Shown here: positions 34,018 to 43,636 of the stretch, piece after piece
Layout of the letters: each line of letters starts with the position of its first letter
Numbering within the stretch: the stretch's first letter is position 1
Program-made: the position numbers and the translations under genes
Assembly (NCBI GenBank): GCA_963792205.1
Contig: CAWBVI010000010.1
Coordinates: 32,891 to 96,890, forward strand
DNA length: 64,000 nucleotides
Source: DATDAH01 sp963792205
GTDB taxonomy: Bacteria > Actinomycetota > Acidimicrobiia > Acidimicrobiales > DATDAH01
Reading direction: 5' to 3'
The notes under the pieces: model-generated
The model's input: the letters and a program-made list of their open reading frames with translations, nothing else
What the model was told of the DNA's origin: nothing
Databases searched by the model: none

Positions 34018-34871
34018 ATGGCGAAGCTGGCGCCGGCGGGACAGGGCCGTGCGGGGCGACGGGTGCCCGACCGGTCCTGCGAGACGGGTTCCTGAACTCC
34101 GGACGCGGACGGATCGCCCTCGGCTCGACCGTCGGCTCGCTCACCACCCTCGCCGCCGCGGCGGTCCTCGTCACCGGCGACCGCGTCCCGGCCGCGCTGC
34201 TCACCGTCGTGGCCGTGTTCACCGTCGCCGACGTCGTACCGGCAGCCGTTCTTCGCTGGCCGGTCGCCGTCGTCGGCGCCGTCGGCGTCGCCGTCACTCT
34301 GGACTCGACGGGTGCGGCTCTCGCCGGCGGCCTCGCCCTCGCCCTCGGATTGAGCCTCCCTGCCCTGCGGAGCACCGTCGGGGCCCCCGTCAGCGCGCTG
34401 CTCGTGGTCGGAGCCTGGCTCGGCGTCTACCTCACTGCTCCCGACACCGAGTTGGTCCTCGCCGTGTCGGCCGTGCTCGCCCCGGTTCTGGTCGCGCACG
34501 AGCTGGCCGCTCGGTGGGGACCGCCGCCGAGCAGCTTCGCCCTCGCCGGCCTGCTCGTGTGGACTGCGACCGAAGACGCTCGTGGTCGAGCCGGCGCCGC
34601 GGTGGGCGTGCTGACGTGCCTCGCCGTTCTCCTACTGCCGGTGATCGCCACCCGCACCCGCACACAGCCGAAAGAACCCTGGCGATTGTTCGGGATCGTG
34701 GCCGTCCTGGCTGCCGCCGTCCTCGTCTGCTCCCGGGTCGCCGGCCTGAAGGAGGATGCTCGCACTGCGGCGGCCATCGCCGTGCCCACCCTCGGTCTCG
34801 CCTGGGCCCTGAGCGCCGCGCTCCTGCACCGCGGCGCCGGTCGCAGCGCGTCCGGCCGCAGGCCAGACTGA
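34018..34871 (+). CDS. Multi-span membrane protein, paralog of the protein at 58.6-59.4 kb
   Basis: Seven or more hydrophobic segments fill 34100-34830. The middle, VVGAWLGVYLTAPDTELVLA and LLVWTATEDARGRAGAAVGV, aligns with GSWLGAYYTVPDTEEIRAVA and LVVWATAEGGRGRPSAVVGG of the membrane protein at the other end of the locus. The start is unclear: ATG 34018 opens a frame that stops at 34095, while the membrane protein is in the next frame, which has no ATG before 34209 (a GTG inside the second span). By comparison with the paralog, translation should begin near 34090, so one indel between 34018 and 34092 is likely. Function unknown; a role in sugar-lipid transport or polymer handling is suggested by context only. 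Confidence 0.65.
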
Positions 34872-34875
34872 GGCC

Positions 34876-35490
34876 ATGGCAGCAGGCACCCTCCACTACG
34901 AAGACAACCAGGCCGAGATCCACAAGGTCGTGGTCGGGCCGGTGGACAACAACGTGTTCGTGCTGCGCTGCAAGCAGACGGGTGATGCCGTGCTCCTCGA
35001 CGCCGCCAACGAGCACGAGCGCCTGCTCGAGCTCTGCCAGGCCCTGAACGTCCGCACCGTGCTCGAGACCCACGGGCACTGGGATCACATCCAGGCCGTC
35101 CCCGCGGTGCGCAACGCCGGTTACGAGGTCGGGGTCACCGCGGGCGACGCCGGGATGCTCGACGCCTACGACTACGTGCTCGAGGACGAATCGGTCATCG
35201 GGGTCGGCCGGCTCCGGCTGCACACCCTCCTCACCCCCGGCCACACGCCGGGCTCGATGTGCTTCCGCCTCGAGGGCTCACCGATCCTGTTCAGCGGCGA
35301 CACCCTCTTCCCGGGCGGCCCCGGCGCCACCCAGTTCCCGGGCGGGGACTTCGACCAGATCATCGAGTCGATCGACCGCCGGCTGTTCACCCTCCCCGCC
35401 GAGACCCAGGTCCTGCCCGGCCACGGTGACGACACCACGATCGGCACCGAGCGACCCCACCTCGACGATTGGATCGAGCGGCGCTGGTAA
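34876..35490 (+). CDS. Metallo-beta-lactamase-fold hydrolase
   Basis: 204 residues from ATG 34876. VLETHGHWDHIQ (about 63-72) is the H-x-H-x-D-H zinc motif, followed by LTPGHTPGSMCFRL with the third His ligand, ILFSGDTLFPGGPGATQFPG with the bridging Asp, and VLPGHGDDTTIGTE with the last His. Proteins of this size in the glyoxalase II/ethylmalonic-type branch hydrolyse thioesters or handle persulfides. It follows the membrane protein by 4 nt, so cotranscription is likely, but a role in glycan synthesis is not obvious. Confidence 0.87.
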   Translation: MAAGTLHYEDNQAEIHKVVVGPVDNNVFVLRCKQTGDAVLLDAANEHERLLELCQALNVRTVLETHGHWDHIQAVPAVRNAGYEVGVTAGDAGMLDAYDYVLEDESVIGVGRLRLHTLLTPGHTPGSMCFRLEGSPILFSGDTLFPGGPGATQFPGGDFDQIIESIDRRLFTLPAETQVLPGHGDDTTIGTERPHLDDWIERRW

Positions 35491-35527
35491 CCCCTGCGCC
35501 GCACCCCCGAGCGGCGATGATGAGGGG

Positions 35528-36496
35528 ATGACCGGCGAGCTCGTCCTCCGCCGGGCCGGCGAGGCCGACCTCCCGGGGATCCTCGAGCTGGCCCGCGCCA
35601 GCCTCGACTGGGACGACGACGACCGCCACGACGCGTTCTTCGCCTGGAAGCACCTGGAAAACCCGGTCGGGCCCTCGCCCATGTGGGTGGCGGACGGCGG
35701 CGGGTCGATCGTCGCCTTCCGCACGTTCCTGCGGTGGGAGTGGTGCCGTCCCGATGGCTCCATTGCCAGCGCCGTTCGGGCGGTGGACACCGCGACTCAT
35801 CCCGACCACCAGGGCCGGGGGCTGTTCACCGCCCTGACCATGGGAGCGCTCGACGAGCTCACCGCCGAGGGCGTCGACTTCGTGTTCAACACGCCCAACG
35901 AACAGAGCCGCCCCGGCTATCTCAAGATGGGCTGGCAGGTCATCGGTCGTCCGCCGGTGCGGGTCCGACCGCGGGGCCTCCGCGGCCTCCGCCGCCTGGC
36001 CCGGGCCCGCGTGCCTGCCGAGAAGTGGTCCGAGCCGGCCGCCTTCGGCCATCCCGCAAGCGAGGTCTTCGCCGGCGGCGAGCTCGTCGGCGTGACCGAC
36101 ACGCTTGCCACCGACACGCTGACCACCAACCGCACCCCGGCCTACTTCCGCTGGCGCTACGGCTTCGCCCCCCTGCACTACCGGGTCGTCCACCGCGGCG
36201 ACACGCTGGCCGACGGCTTCGCTGTGGTCCGCCTCCGCCGCCGGGGCGCCGCCATCGAGGCCACCGTGTGCGAGCTCGTCGTGTCCGGCGGTGACCGCCG
36301 CGCCGTGGGCGACCTCCTCGGTCAGATCGAGGGAGCGGACTACGTGCTCGTCGCCGGCCGCTTCTCGCCGCGCGACGGCGGCCTGCTCCCGCTGCCCCAC
36401 CAAGGTCCCCAGGTGACCTGGCGCTCGCTGACCGAGCCGGAAGCGCCGACGCTCAGCGGCTGGACCCTCAGCCTGGGCGACCTCGAGCTCTTCTGA
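35528..36496 (+). CDS. GNAT-family N-acetyltransferase
   Basis: 322 residues from ATG 35528 (MTGELVLRRAGEADLPGILE). SAVRAVDTATHPDHQGRGLF covers the acetyl-CoA pyrophosphate loop (Q/R-x-x-G-x-G/A type) and FVFNTPNEQSRPGYLKMGWQ the following strand and helix. A second domain (about 180-320) resembles those of GNAT proteins found in polysaccharide loci, with TTNRTPAYFRWRYGF. It probably acylates a sugar amine. The next ATG lies inside its TGA (TGATG), so deacetylase and acetyltransferase are translated together. Confidence 0.83.
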   Translation: MTGELVLRRAGEADLPGILELARASLDWDDDDRHDAFFAWKHLENPVGPSPMWVADGGGSIVAFRTFLRWEWCRPDGSIASAVRAVDTATHPDHQGRGLFTALTMGALDELTAEGVDFVFNTPNEQSRPGYLKMGWQVIGRPPVRVRPRGLRGLRRLARARVPAEKWSEPAAFGHPASEVFAGGELVGVTDTLATDTLTTNRTPAYFRWRYGFAPLHYRVVHRGDTLADGFAVVRLRRRGAAIEATVCELVVSGGDRRAVGDLLGQIEGADYVLVAGRFSPRDGGLLPLPHQGPQVTWRSLTEPEAPTLSGWTLSLGDLELF

Positions 36497-37321
36497 TGGG
36501 GGCAGCGCGCCGGTTCCTCGGCCAAGCCGTCAAGGTCACGGCCGCGGCCGCGGACGTCGTGCGTCGCCCGCCCCCGGGCATCGTCGTCCTCATCTACCAC
36601 CGGGTCGGAGGCGGTTCGGGCCGCGAGATCGACCTGCCGGTCGAGACCTTCGACGAGCAGATGGCCTGGCTCACCGCCCACTTCCGTCCGGTCACGCTCG
36701 ACGCCGCCGTCGACGAGTTGCAGCGGGATGACCCGTCTCCCGGACACCGACCCGTCGTGGTCACCTTTGACGACGGCACCGCCGATTTCGTCGACAACGC
36801 GCTGCCCGTCCTGGCCCGGCACCGGGTCCCCGCGCTCCTCTACCTGGCCACCGAGTTCACCGAGCAGCAGCAACCGTTCCCGTGGGGACCTCCACCCACC
36901 TCGTGGTCAGGTCTGGCCGAGGCCATCGCCACCGGGCTGATCACCGTCGGCTCCCACACCCACTCCCACGCCCTTCTCGACCGCCTGCCCGACGATGCAG
37001 GTGGCGGGCGAGCTGGACCGCTCGGTCGAGCTCATCGGTGAGCGGCTAGGAGTGACCGCGACACACTTCGCCTATCCCAAAGCCGTCCTCGGCTCCCCGG
37101 CCGCTCAGTCCGCGGTCCGGGACCGCTTCCGTACCGCCGCCCTCGCCGGCACCCGGCCCAATCCCTACGGCGACGCCGATCTCCATCGCCTCAGCCGGAC
37201 CCCGGTCCAGGTCAGTGACGGTGAGCGCTGGTTCCGCCGCAAGGTCGCCGGGGGCATGGCTCTGGAGGACGTCCTGCGGCGCCGCCTGAACCGTCGGCGC
37301 TACGAGGGTGCGACCACGTGA
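36496..37321 (+). CDS. Polysaccharide deacetylase (NodB homology domain), one frameshift
   Basis: About 275 residues. IVVLIYHRVGGGSG opens the domain; VVVTFDDGTADFVDNALPVL holds the catalytic base Asp and metal Asp, and VGSHTHSHALLDRLPDD the two metal-binding His. After a frameshift near 36992 (an extra T: CCCGACGATGCAGGTG) the protein continues as QVAGELDRSVELIGERLG and THFAYPKAVLGS to its end. Enzymes of this type remove N- or O-acetyl groups from glycans. It is coupled to the GNAT gene upstream (overlap at 36496) and to the GT4 gene downstream (GTGA at 37318). Confidence 0.85.
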
Positions 37322-38482
37322 TCCGGCCGCGGCTGGTCCACGTCACCACCACCGACATGAGCCTGGAGTGGCTGCTCGGCCCCCAGCTGCGCGCCTTTCG
37401 GGACGCCGGCTACGAGGTCATCGGGATCTCCGCACCCGGTCCCTTCGTCGCCAAGCTGGAGGCCGACGGGATCCGCCACGTGCCGCTGTCGCACGCCACC
37501 CGGGGCTGGTCGTTGCAAAGCGACCTCCGGGCCTTCAACGAGCTGCGGAGGCTCTTCCGCGAGCTGGAGCCCGACATCGTCCACACCCACAACCCCAAGC
37601 CCGGCATCTACGGACGCCTCGCCGCCAAGGCCGCCCGGGTCCCGGTGATCGTCAACACCCAGCACGGCCTCTACGCCACGCGGGACGACCGAACCGCCAA
37701 GCGGGCGGTGGTCTACGCCCTCGAACGCCTCGCCGCCACCTGCTCGGACGCCGAGCTGGTCCAGAACGAGGAAGACCTCGAGACCCTCGCCCGGCTCCGT
37801 GTCCCCCGGCGCAATTTCACCCTCCTGGGCAACGGCGTCGACCTCGACCGCTTCAACCCGGATGCCGTCGACCCCGAGGCTGTGAAGGCGCTGCGCCAGC
37901 AGCTCGATCCCGACGGCGATGCCGTCTTGATCGGTGCCGTCGGCCGACTCGTGCGGGAGAAGGGCTACTCCGAGCTCTTCGAGGCCATGGCCATCGTGCG
38001 CCGGCAGCACCCCGGGGCACGGCTCGTCGTCGCCGGCGACGCCGACCTCGACAAGGCCGACGGCCTGACCGCCGCCGAGATCTCGGCAGCCGACACATCG
38101 GGCGTCCGCTTCCTCGGCCAGGTCGACGACGTCGAAACCCTCTACGCCGCACTCGACATCTACGTCCTCGCCTCCCACCGCGAGGGCTTCCCCCGTTCGG
38201 CCATGGAAGCGGCCGCCATGGGGCTACCCGTGATCGCCACCAACATCCGCGGCTGCCGCCAGGTCGTCGACGACGGCGAGACAGGTCGGCTGGTCGGGGT
38301 TGAAATCGGCATCCGCCCTTGCTGACGTCCTCGGCGACCTGATCGATTCTCGTGACCTGCGGACGGCCCAAGGTCGGGCAGGCCGTCTGAAGGCGCTAGC
38401 TGAATTCGATCAGCGGCGCATCATCGACATCACTTTGAACGCCTACGCGCGCCTCCACGCTGATCACGCCAGTGCGCAGTGA
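37318..38482 (+). CDS. GT4 glycosyltransferase, one frameshift near the C-terminus
   Basis: About 387 residues. MIRPRLVHVTTTDMSLEWLL and IVHTHNPKPGIYGRLAAKAA are the N-terminal half; GAVGRLVREKGYSELFEAMA, RLVVAGDADLDKADG, RFLGQVDDVETLYAALDIYV and SHREGFPRSAMEAAAMGLPV (the E-x7-E motif) the donor half. This arrangement is close to WbpT/PglA-like transferases that add an early sugar to a lipid-linked precursor. An extra A near 38303 shifts the frame; ASALADVLGDLIDSRDLRTA then completes the usual last helices to 38482. The end overlaps the convergent methyltransferase by 53 nt. Confidence 0.87.
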
Positions 38483-39441
38483 CTCGTCGAACAATCACCT
38501 GAGCCAGCGCGGTGAAGTACAAGTTGGCAGGCCGCAGGAGGCGCTCATAGACGGCGGCGCGTTGGATCGGGGTCAATTTGCCTGTCCGTTCGAGCGCCGC
38601 GCCGCTCAGCAGCTGGGTCGGATCGTCCGGCATCCCCGACTGGCGAGGCCACCCCTCCCACTGCCAGCCGGAGTCAGACAACAGGTCGGCGAGTTCGTGC
38701 CAGGTAAAGGTCAGCTCAAGACTGTGCGTGTAGCAATCCGCGCGGTACGCCTGGTTCCGCCCGGTCAGTGTTCGACGAATGGCCTCGCCGAGATCCATCC
38801 TCGGTCCGAAACGCCATCGGCGCTCGAGTGCGTTGGCCGCCGAGGCGGCACGATCAATCAGGCTCCGCCGTATGCCGTTCAACATCTTCGAGTCTGATCG
38901 CCCGAGGTTCGCCAGGTGCGAGCAGCTCGATCGCGTCACGGATCGCGAAGGTGTCGGGGCGTCCAAACCGTCCGTAGACCATCCCCACCAAGCTGGCTCC
39001 GGGCTGCGCGACACGCTTGAGGTTCGTGAGGGCCCGTCCGGGATCGTGCAGATGATGCAGGACACCGACGCTGACGATCACGTCGAAGCGCCCGATGTCT
39101 GGGAATCCAGTGTCGAGCAGGTCAGCCTGAAGAAAGCGAACCGCCAAACCATGACGTCTGGCGTACTCCTCCGCTCGTCCGATCGACCGGCTGCTGAGGT
39201 CAACTCCTACCACCTCAGCCCGGGGTACGGATCTCGCCAACCCCAGCGACTGCTCCCCGGTGCCGCAGCCAGCATCGAGGATTCGAAGGGGACGGTCCGC
39301 TACTTGTCGGCCCGCGAGCTCGATCGAGTCCTGAGCAAGGCGATACACCACCGTGCTGACCACGCCGTGATCGGGATACGGGTAGTCGTCGTAGAGCTCG
39401 TCACCGGCTCGCCGATCCGGCTCGCCCGAAGGTGGGATCAC
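38430..39441 (-). CDS. Class I SAM methyltransferase, one frameshift
   Basis: About 336 residues from GTG 39441, which overlaps the carbamoyltransferase stop (GTGA). YDDYPYPDHGVVSTVVYRLA, then the SAM site RILDAGCGTGEQSLGLARSV, VVGVDLSSRSIGRAEEYARR, FDVIVSVGVLHHLHDPGRAL and RVAQPGASLVGMVYGRFGRP are conserved. The frame slips near 38925; the remaining 150 residues (SKMLNGIRRSLIDRAASAAN, LTFTWHELADLLSDSGWQWE) belong to the C-terminal domain of tylosin-sugar-like methyltransferases with a distinct acceptor site. It is likely to methylate a sugar or lipid-linked intermediate. Translational coupling ties it to the carbamoyltransferase. Confidence 0.8.
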
Positions 39442-41171
39442 TTCGCGATGCGGACGTTGCCGAGGTACAGCACGTCGAGCGCGCACGTGAAGAAGGTGCG
39501 GATCGCGTCCTCGGGCGAGCAGACGATCGGCTCGCCGTTCAGGTTGAAGCTGGTGTTGAGCACGATCGGCACGCCGGTGAGCTCGGTCGAACTCCGCGAT
39601 GAGCGCGTGGTAGCGCGGGGTCGTGGTCGGCCGTCGACGGTCTGCAGCCGGCCCGGTGCCGTCGACGTGCACGACCGCCGGCACCTCGCTCGGCCTTCTC
39701 CTGGCTGGAACGGGAACACCCGCTCCATGAACGGGCACCGCGTGCGTCGTCGGGGCACTCGAACCACTCGGCCACCCGCTCGGCGAGGATCGCCGGCGCG
39801 AACGGGCGGAAACGCCTCGCGGAACTTGACGGCGGCGTTGACCACGTCCTTGCCGTCCGGCCGGCGGGGGTCGAGCAGGATCGAGCGGTTGCCCGAGGGC
39901 CCGCTGGCCGAACTCCATCCGGCCCTGGAACCAGCCGAGGATCCGGCCGTCGACCAGGTCCTGCGCCGCTCGCGCCGACGGGTCGTCGACGACCTCGACG
40001 TTCGGCAGCCGGTAGCTGCTCGGCCGCCGTCGAGGCACTCGTCGTCGGTGTAGGCCGGGCCCCAGTAGTTGTGGGCAGCCGGTGCACTGGCGTTCGCGCC
40101 CGGTGCGCTGCGCCTCGAGCCACAGGGCGGCGCCGACGCACGTGCCCGAGTCGTCCGGGGCAGCTCGAGATGAACGACTCCTGGAACGGCGTCAGCTCGC
40201 GCGATCTTGCCGTTGAAGACGCTGTTCATGAAGCAGCCGCCGCAGAGCGCCACTCGATCGAGCCCGGTGCGCTCGTGGAGGATGGTGAGCATCCCGGGCG
40301 ACGACGTCCTCGAACACCTGCTGCATCGCCGCGGCGAGCTGCTCGTGGCGTCGGCGCGAGCTCGTCGTCGCGCTCCGCGGGGCGGCCGAACGTCTCGCAC
40401 GAAGCGGTCGGAGTACATCCGCGGGTCGGAAGTAGTTGAAGAACTCGAAGTACTCGAGCGCCAGCTCGAACGTCCCGTCGTCCGTGACCGTGGATCAGCT
40501 GGCTCAGCTTCTCGTAGAACTCGTTGTCCGGGTCGGCGTACGACGCCGAGCGCCATCACCTTCCACTCGTCGGAGTCGGGCTTGAAGCCGAGGAACTGGG
40601 TGACGGTGCCGTAGAAGAGCCCGAGCGAGTGCGGGAAGTCGACCTCGGCCAGGATCTCGACCTCGGCGCCCCGGCCGACGCGCCAGCAGGCCCGGTGCTG
40701 GTCTCCGCCCGACCGTCGAGGATGAGCGATCGCGGCCTCGTCCCAGGGGCTCAGGAAGTACGACGAGCCGATGTGCGCGTCGTAGTGCGTCGACGAAGGT
40801 GATCGGCGGTGCGCCCTCGAAGCGCGTCGGCCAGCGTGACCTCGTCCGACGGCGCGGCTCCAGTCGATCTGCGCATCAGGCGGGCCGGGCACCTGCGTGA
40901 GGTGCTCGCTGCGCCAGCGGCGCGGTGAGGAACCCACCCGGCATGGTCTGGCAGCTCGATCGACGGGTTCCAGGCGACCGCGATCTCGTCGATGTCGCCC
41001 AGGGTCAACCCGGCCTCGGCCAGGCAGCGCTCGATCGCGAGCTGCGGAAAGACGCCGACTCTGCTTCTGGCGATCGAGGCGCTCCTCGGCGATGGCGCTG
41101 ACGACCTCACCGTCGTCGACGACCGCGGCCGAGCAGATGAGGACGTCGTGGGTGATCCCGAGGACCTTCAT
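39438..41171 (-). CDS. Carbamoyltransferase (NodU/CmcH family), many frameshifts
   Basis: MKVLGITHDVLICSAAVVDD begins the gene at ATG 41171. Conserved blocks recur in all three frames: ERCLAEAGLTLGDIDEIAVA, THYDAHIGSSYFLSPWDEAA, FPHSLGLFYGTVTQFLGFKP, VALCGGCFMNSVFNGKIARA (ATP site of the Kae1/TsaD-like domain) and VPIVLNTSFNLNGEPIVCSP in the C-terminal YrdC-like domain. Although one frame happens to be open from start to stop, its middle is nonsense because indels occur every 20-60 nt; I count at least ten. The enzyme would transfer a carbamoyl group from carbamoyl phosphate to a sugar hydroxyl, as in Nod factor or antibiotic decoration. About 578 residues, normal for the family. Confidence 0.8.
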   Translation of the reverse strand: MKVLGITHDVLICSAAVVDDGEVVSAIAEERLDRQKQSRRLSAARDRALPGRGRVDPGRHRRDRGRLEPVDRAARPCRVGSSPRRWRSEHLTQVPGPPDAQIDWSRAVGRGHAGRRASRAHRRSPSSTHYDAHIGSSYFLSPWDEAAIAHPRRSGGDQHRACWRVGRGAEVEILAEVDFPHSLGLFYGTVTQFLGFKPDSDEWKVMALGVVRRPGQRVLREAEPADPRSRTTGRSSWRSSTSSSSTTSDPRMYSDRFVRDVRPPRGARRRARADATSSSPRRCSRCSRTSSPGMLTILHERTGLDRVALCGGCFMNSVFNGKIARADAVPGVVHLELPRTTRARASAPPCGSRRSAPGANASAPAAHNYWGPAYTDDECLDGGRAATGCRTSRSSTTRRRERRRTWSTAGSSAGSRAGWSSASGPSGNRSILLDPRRPDGKDVVNAAVKFREAFPPVRAGDPRRAGGRVVRVPRRRTRCPFMERVFPFQPGEGRARCRRSCTSTAPGRLQTVDGRPRPRATTRSSRSSTELTGVPIVLNTSFNLNGEPIVCSPEDAIRTFFTCALDVLYLGNVRIAK

Positions 41172-41275
41172 CGGCTGATTCCGCCCTTTCGTCCAGCCAC
41201 GAACACATGCAGGCTACTGATCAACCAGCAGGCCTCGCAGGTCGAACCTTTCGCTGTTCGAGCCCGCTGATTGGG

Positions 41276-42395
41276 TCAGATGCCGATGCGCTGGGCCAGC
41301 AGCTCGCGGTGGTAGGTGGGGTCACCGAAGAGCAGCTCGGAGCTCTTGGCCCGCTTGAAGTAGAGGTGGGCCGGGTGCTCCCACGTGAAGCCGATGCCGC
41401 CGTGGATCTGGATGTTCTCGGCGGAGGTGTGGAAGTACGCCTCGGAGCAGTACGCCTTGGCCAGGCTGGCGACGGTCGGGAGCTCGTCGTTGAGCTCCGC
41501 CGCGCACCAGCCGGCGTAGTAGGCCGCCGACTTGGCCGACTCGACCTCGAGCAGCATGTCGGCGCACTTGTGCTTGATGGCCTGGAAGCTGCCGATCGGC
41601 CGACCGAACTGGACGCGGACCTTGGCGTACTCGACCGCCATCTCGAGGCACTCCTGGGCGCCACCCACCTGCTCGGCGGCGAGCGCCACCGCGGTCGAGG
41701 TCGAGCACCCGCTCGAGCACCGACCAGCCGTCGCCGTCGGTGCCGATGAGCGTGGCGGGCGTGTCGGCGAACTCGAGCCGGGCCTGCTTGCGGGTCTGGT
41801 CCATGGTCGACAAGCGCGGTGCGGGTCAGGCCGTCGGCGTCCGCCGGGACGGTGGAAGAGGCTGACGCCGGCGTCGGTGCGGGCCGCCACCAGGATCAGG
41901 TCGGCGACGTGGCCGTCGAGCACGAACATCTTGGTGCCGGAGATCGTCCAGCCGTCGCCGGCCTTCGTGGCGGTGACGGTGATGCCCTCCTCGTCCCAGC
42001 GACCGTTCTCCTCGGTGAAGGCGAGCGTGGCCTTGGTCTCGCCGGACGCGATGCCCGGCAGGAGCTCCTTCTTGGCCGCGTCGTCACCGGAGTGCAGCAG
42101 GGTGTTGGCGGCCAGGACGACGGTCGAGAAGTACGGCGCGCACAGCAGGCGACGACCCATCTCCTCGAGCACGACGATGAGCTCGACGTAGCTGTAGCCC
42201 GAGCCCCCGAACTCCTCGGGGATCGACCAGGCCCTGCAGGCCCATCTGCGACGCCATCTGCTCCCAGACGGCGTCGTCGTAGCCCTCCTCGGTCTCCATG
42301 AGCCGACGCACCTCGGCCTCGGGCGACTTGGTCTCGAGGAACTGCTTGACGACCTTGCGGAGCTCTTCCTGCTCCTCGGAGAATGCGAAGTTCAC
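41276..42395 (-). CDS. Acyl-CoA dehydrogenase, several frameshifts
   Basis: About 373 residues from GTG 42395 (NFAFSEEQEELRKVVKQFLE). Later blocks are MGRRLLCAPYFSTVVLAANT, AFTEENGRWDEEGITVTATK, GWTISGTKMFVLDGHVADLI, QFGRPIGSFQAIKHKCADML and IQIHGGIGFTWEHPAHLYFK, the last being the FAD and active-site region. Frame changes occur near 42225, 41860, 41815 and 41690. It belongs to the FadE type that works on steroid side chains or branched acyl-CoA. It is out of place in a polysaccharide cluster and has its own palindromic operator 13 nt upstream. Confidence 0.85.
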
Positions 42396-42407
42396 GGCCG
42401 CGTGTCT

Positions 42408-42427
42408 ACTAGACCGCTCGGTCAAGT
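42408..42427. promoter_or_regulatory. TetR-type operator upstream of the acyl-CoA dehydrogenase
   Basis: ACTAGACCG-CT-CGGTCAAGT is an 18/20-nt inverted repeat with a perfect GACCG-CT-CGGTC core. Palindromes of this shape are common TetR-family sites in actinobacterial lipid genes. It lies directly before GTG 42395. The repressor is not adjacent in this window. Confidence 0.55.
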
Positions 42428-42491
42428 GTCACACCGGCCGGACGCAGGAAGCGCCCGCAGAGGCGTCGAATCGATGATGGCCTGGAGGTCG

Positions 42492-43614
42492 TCATCGATG
42501 TCGGGACCGCGCCAACAGGGCGTAACGCTCTTCGATGTCCGCTGCGGCTCGAGCGGCGCCGAACGCCTCACTGCGCTCCGCCGCGGACTGGCCGAGGAGG
42601 AGTCGGCGATCACCGTCCGTGGCCAGCTCGAGCAGGGCGCTAGCAAGGGCGTCCGGGCGTCCCGGCTCCACGAGCGCGGCGTCCAGGCCCTCACGGGTTG
42701 CCGCCGGGACGCCACCGACGGCCGTGGCCACGATCGGCAGACCGAGGGCCATCGCCTCCATTAGCGCGAACAGGCAGACCCTCGTAGTCGGAGGCGAGGG
42801 TGAAGACGTCGAAGGCGCTCATCACCCGGACGGCATCAGGGCGGTAGCCGAGGAACTGGAACCGGTCACCGAGCGCCGACGCACGGTGCCACTCGGCGAT
42901 CTGAGCCTCGAGCTGGCCCTGGCCGATGGCCACGAACCGGACGCGCTTGTCCTTGTCGACGACGATCCGGGCGGCGCGCAAGAGAAGGTCGTAGCGCTTC
43001 TGCTGCCGCAGATTGCCTACCGTGCCGACGACCAACTCGTCATCGGCGATCCCGAGTTCGCAGCGGACCGCGGCCCGGTGCGCACGTTGACTCCGGGCCT
43101 CGTCGAGGTCGATCCCGTGGATCACGACGTCCACGGAGCCACGGTGGCGGGCCGACACCGTTGCCTTGACCACATCCGACACCGCCACATGGGCGTCGTC
43201 GAGGCCGAACGGTGACCCGGTTCGTCGCTTCGCGTGAGGCGGTGGTCAGCGCGGCCACACGTTGTGCTCGGTGTACATGACCGCTGGACGTGCTCGACCG
43301 AGGGTGCGGGTCAGGAGCCGGGCGGTGACCGCCAGCCGGGGTGAGTGGACGTGCACGATGTCGACGGGTGCCTCGACCAAGCGGTGGCGGAGCCGTCGCG
43401 CCCAGTTCCCGTCCGCCGACAGCAGCTCGCACGGCACGTCGAGGGCGTCCAGCTCGGCCACGAGGTGGTCCTTGGCGGGGAGGACATACGCGGCGCCGTA
43501 GTCGAACCGGTCGCGGTCGGCGCGCTGGGCGTGGCTGAGGAGCAGGCGCTCGGCGCCGCCCGGGCCGAGGCCCTTGATCAGCCAGAGGACCCGGACGGGC
43601 GGCGCCGCGCTCAT
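42492..43614 (-). CDS. GT4 glycosyltransferase, several frameshifts
   Basis: About 374 residues. MSAAPPVRVLWLIKGLGPGG starts at ATG 43614; VDIVHVHSPRLAVTARLLTR and AVMYTEHNVWPR follow. After frame changes near 43246 and 43190 the linker and donor half read VIHGIDLDEARSQRAH, VGTVGNLRQQKRYDLLLRAA, RFQFLGYRPDAVRVMSAFDV and FTLASDYEGLPV. After another near 42765 the end is MEAMALGLPIVATAVGGVPA to the stop at 42492. All GT4 parts are therefore present. It follows the ABC exporter gene by 22 nt on the same strand, and the pair probably builds and exports one glycan. Confidence 0.82.
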
Positions 43615-43636
43615 GTCATGGACGTGAGCGGCCTGA

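Noticed and set aside
39438..41171. Intact 577-residue frame for the carbamoyltransferase
   Set aside because: The frame is open by chance. Conserved blocks appear in all three frames, so the literal translation is wrong in its middle part.
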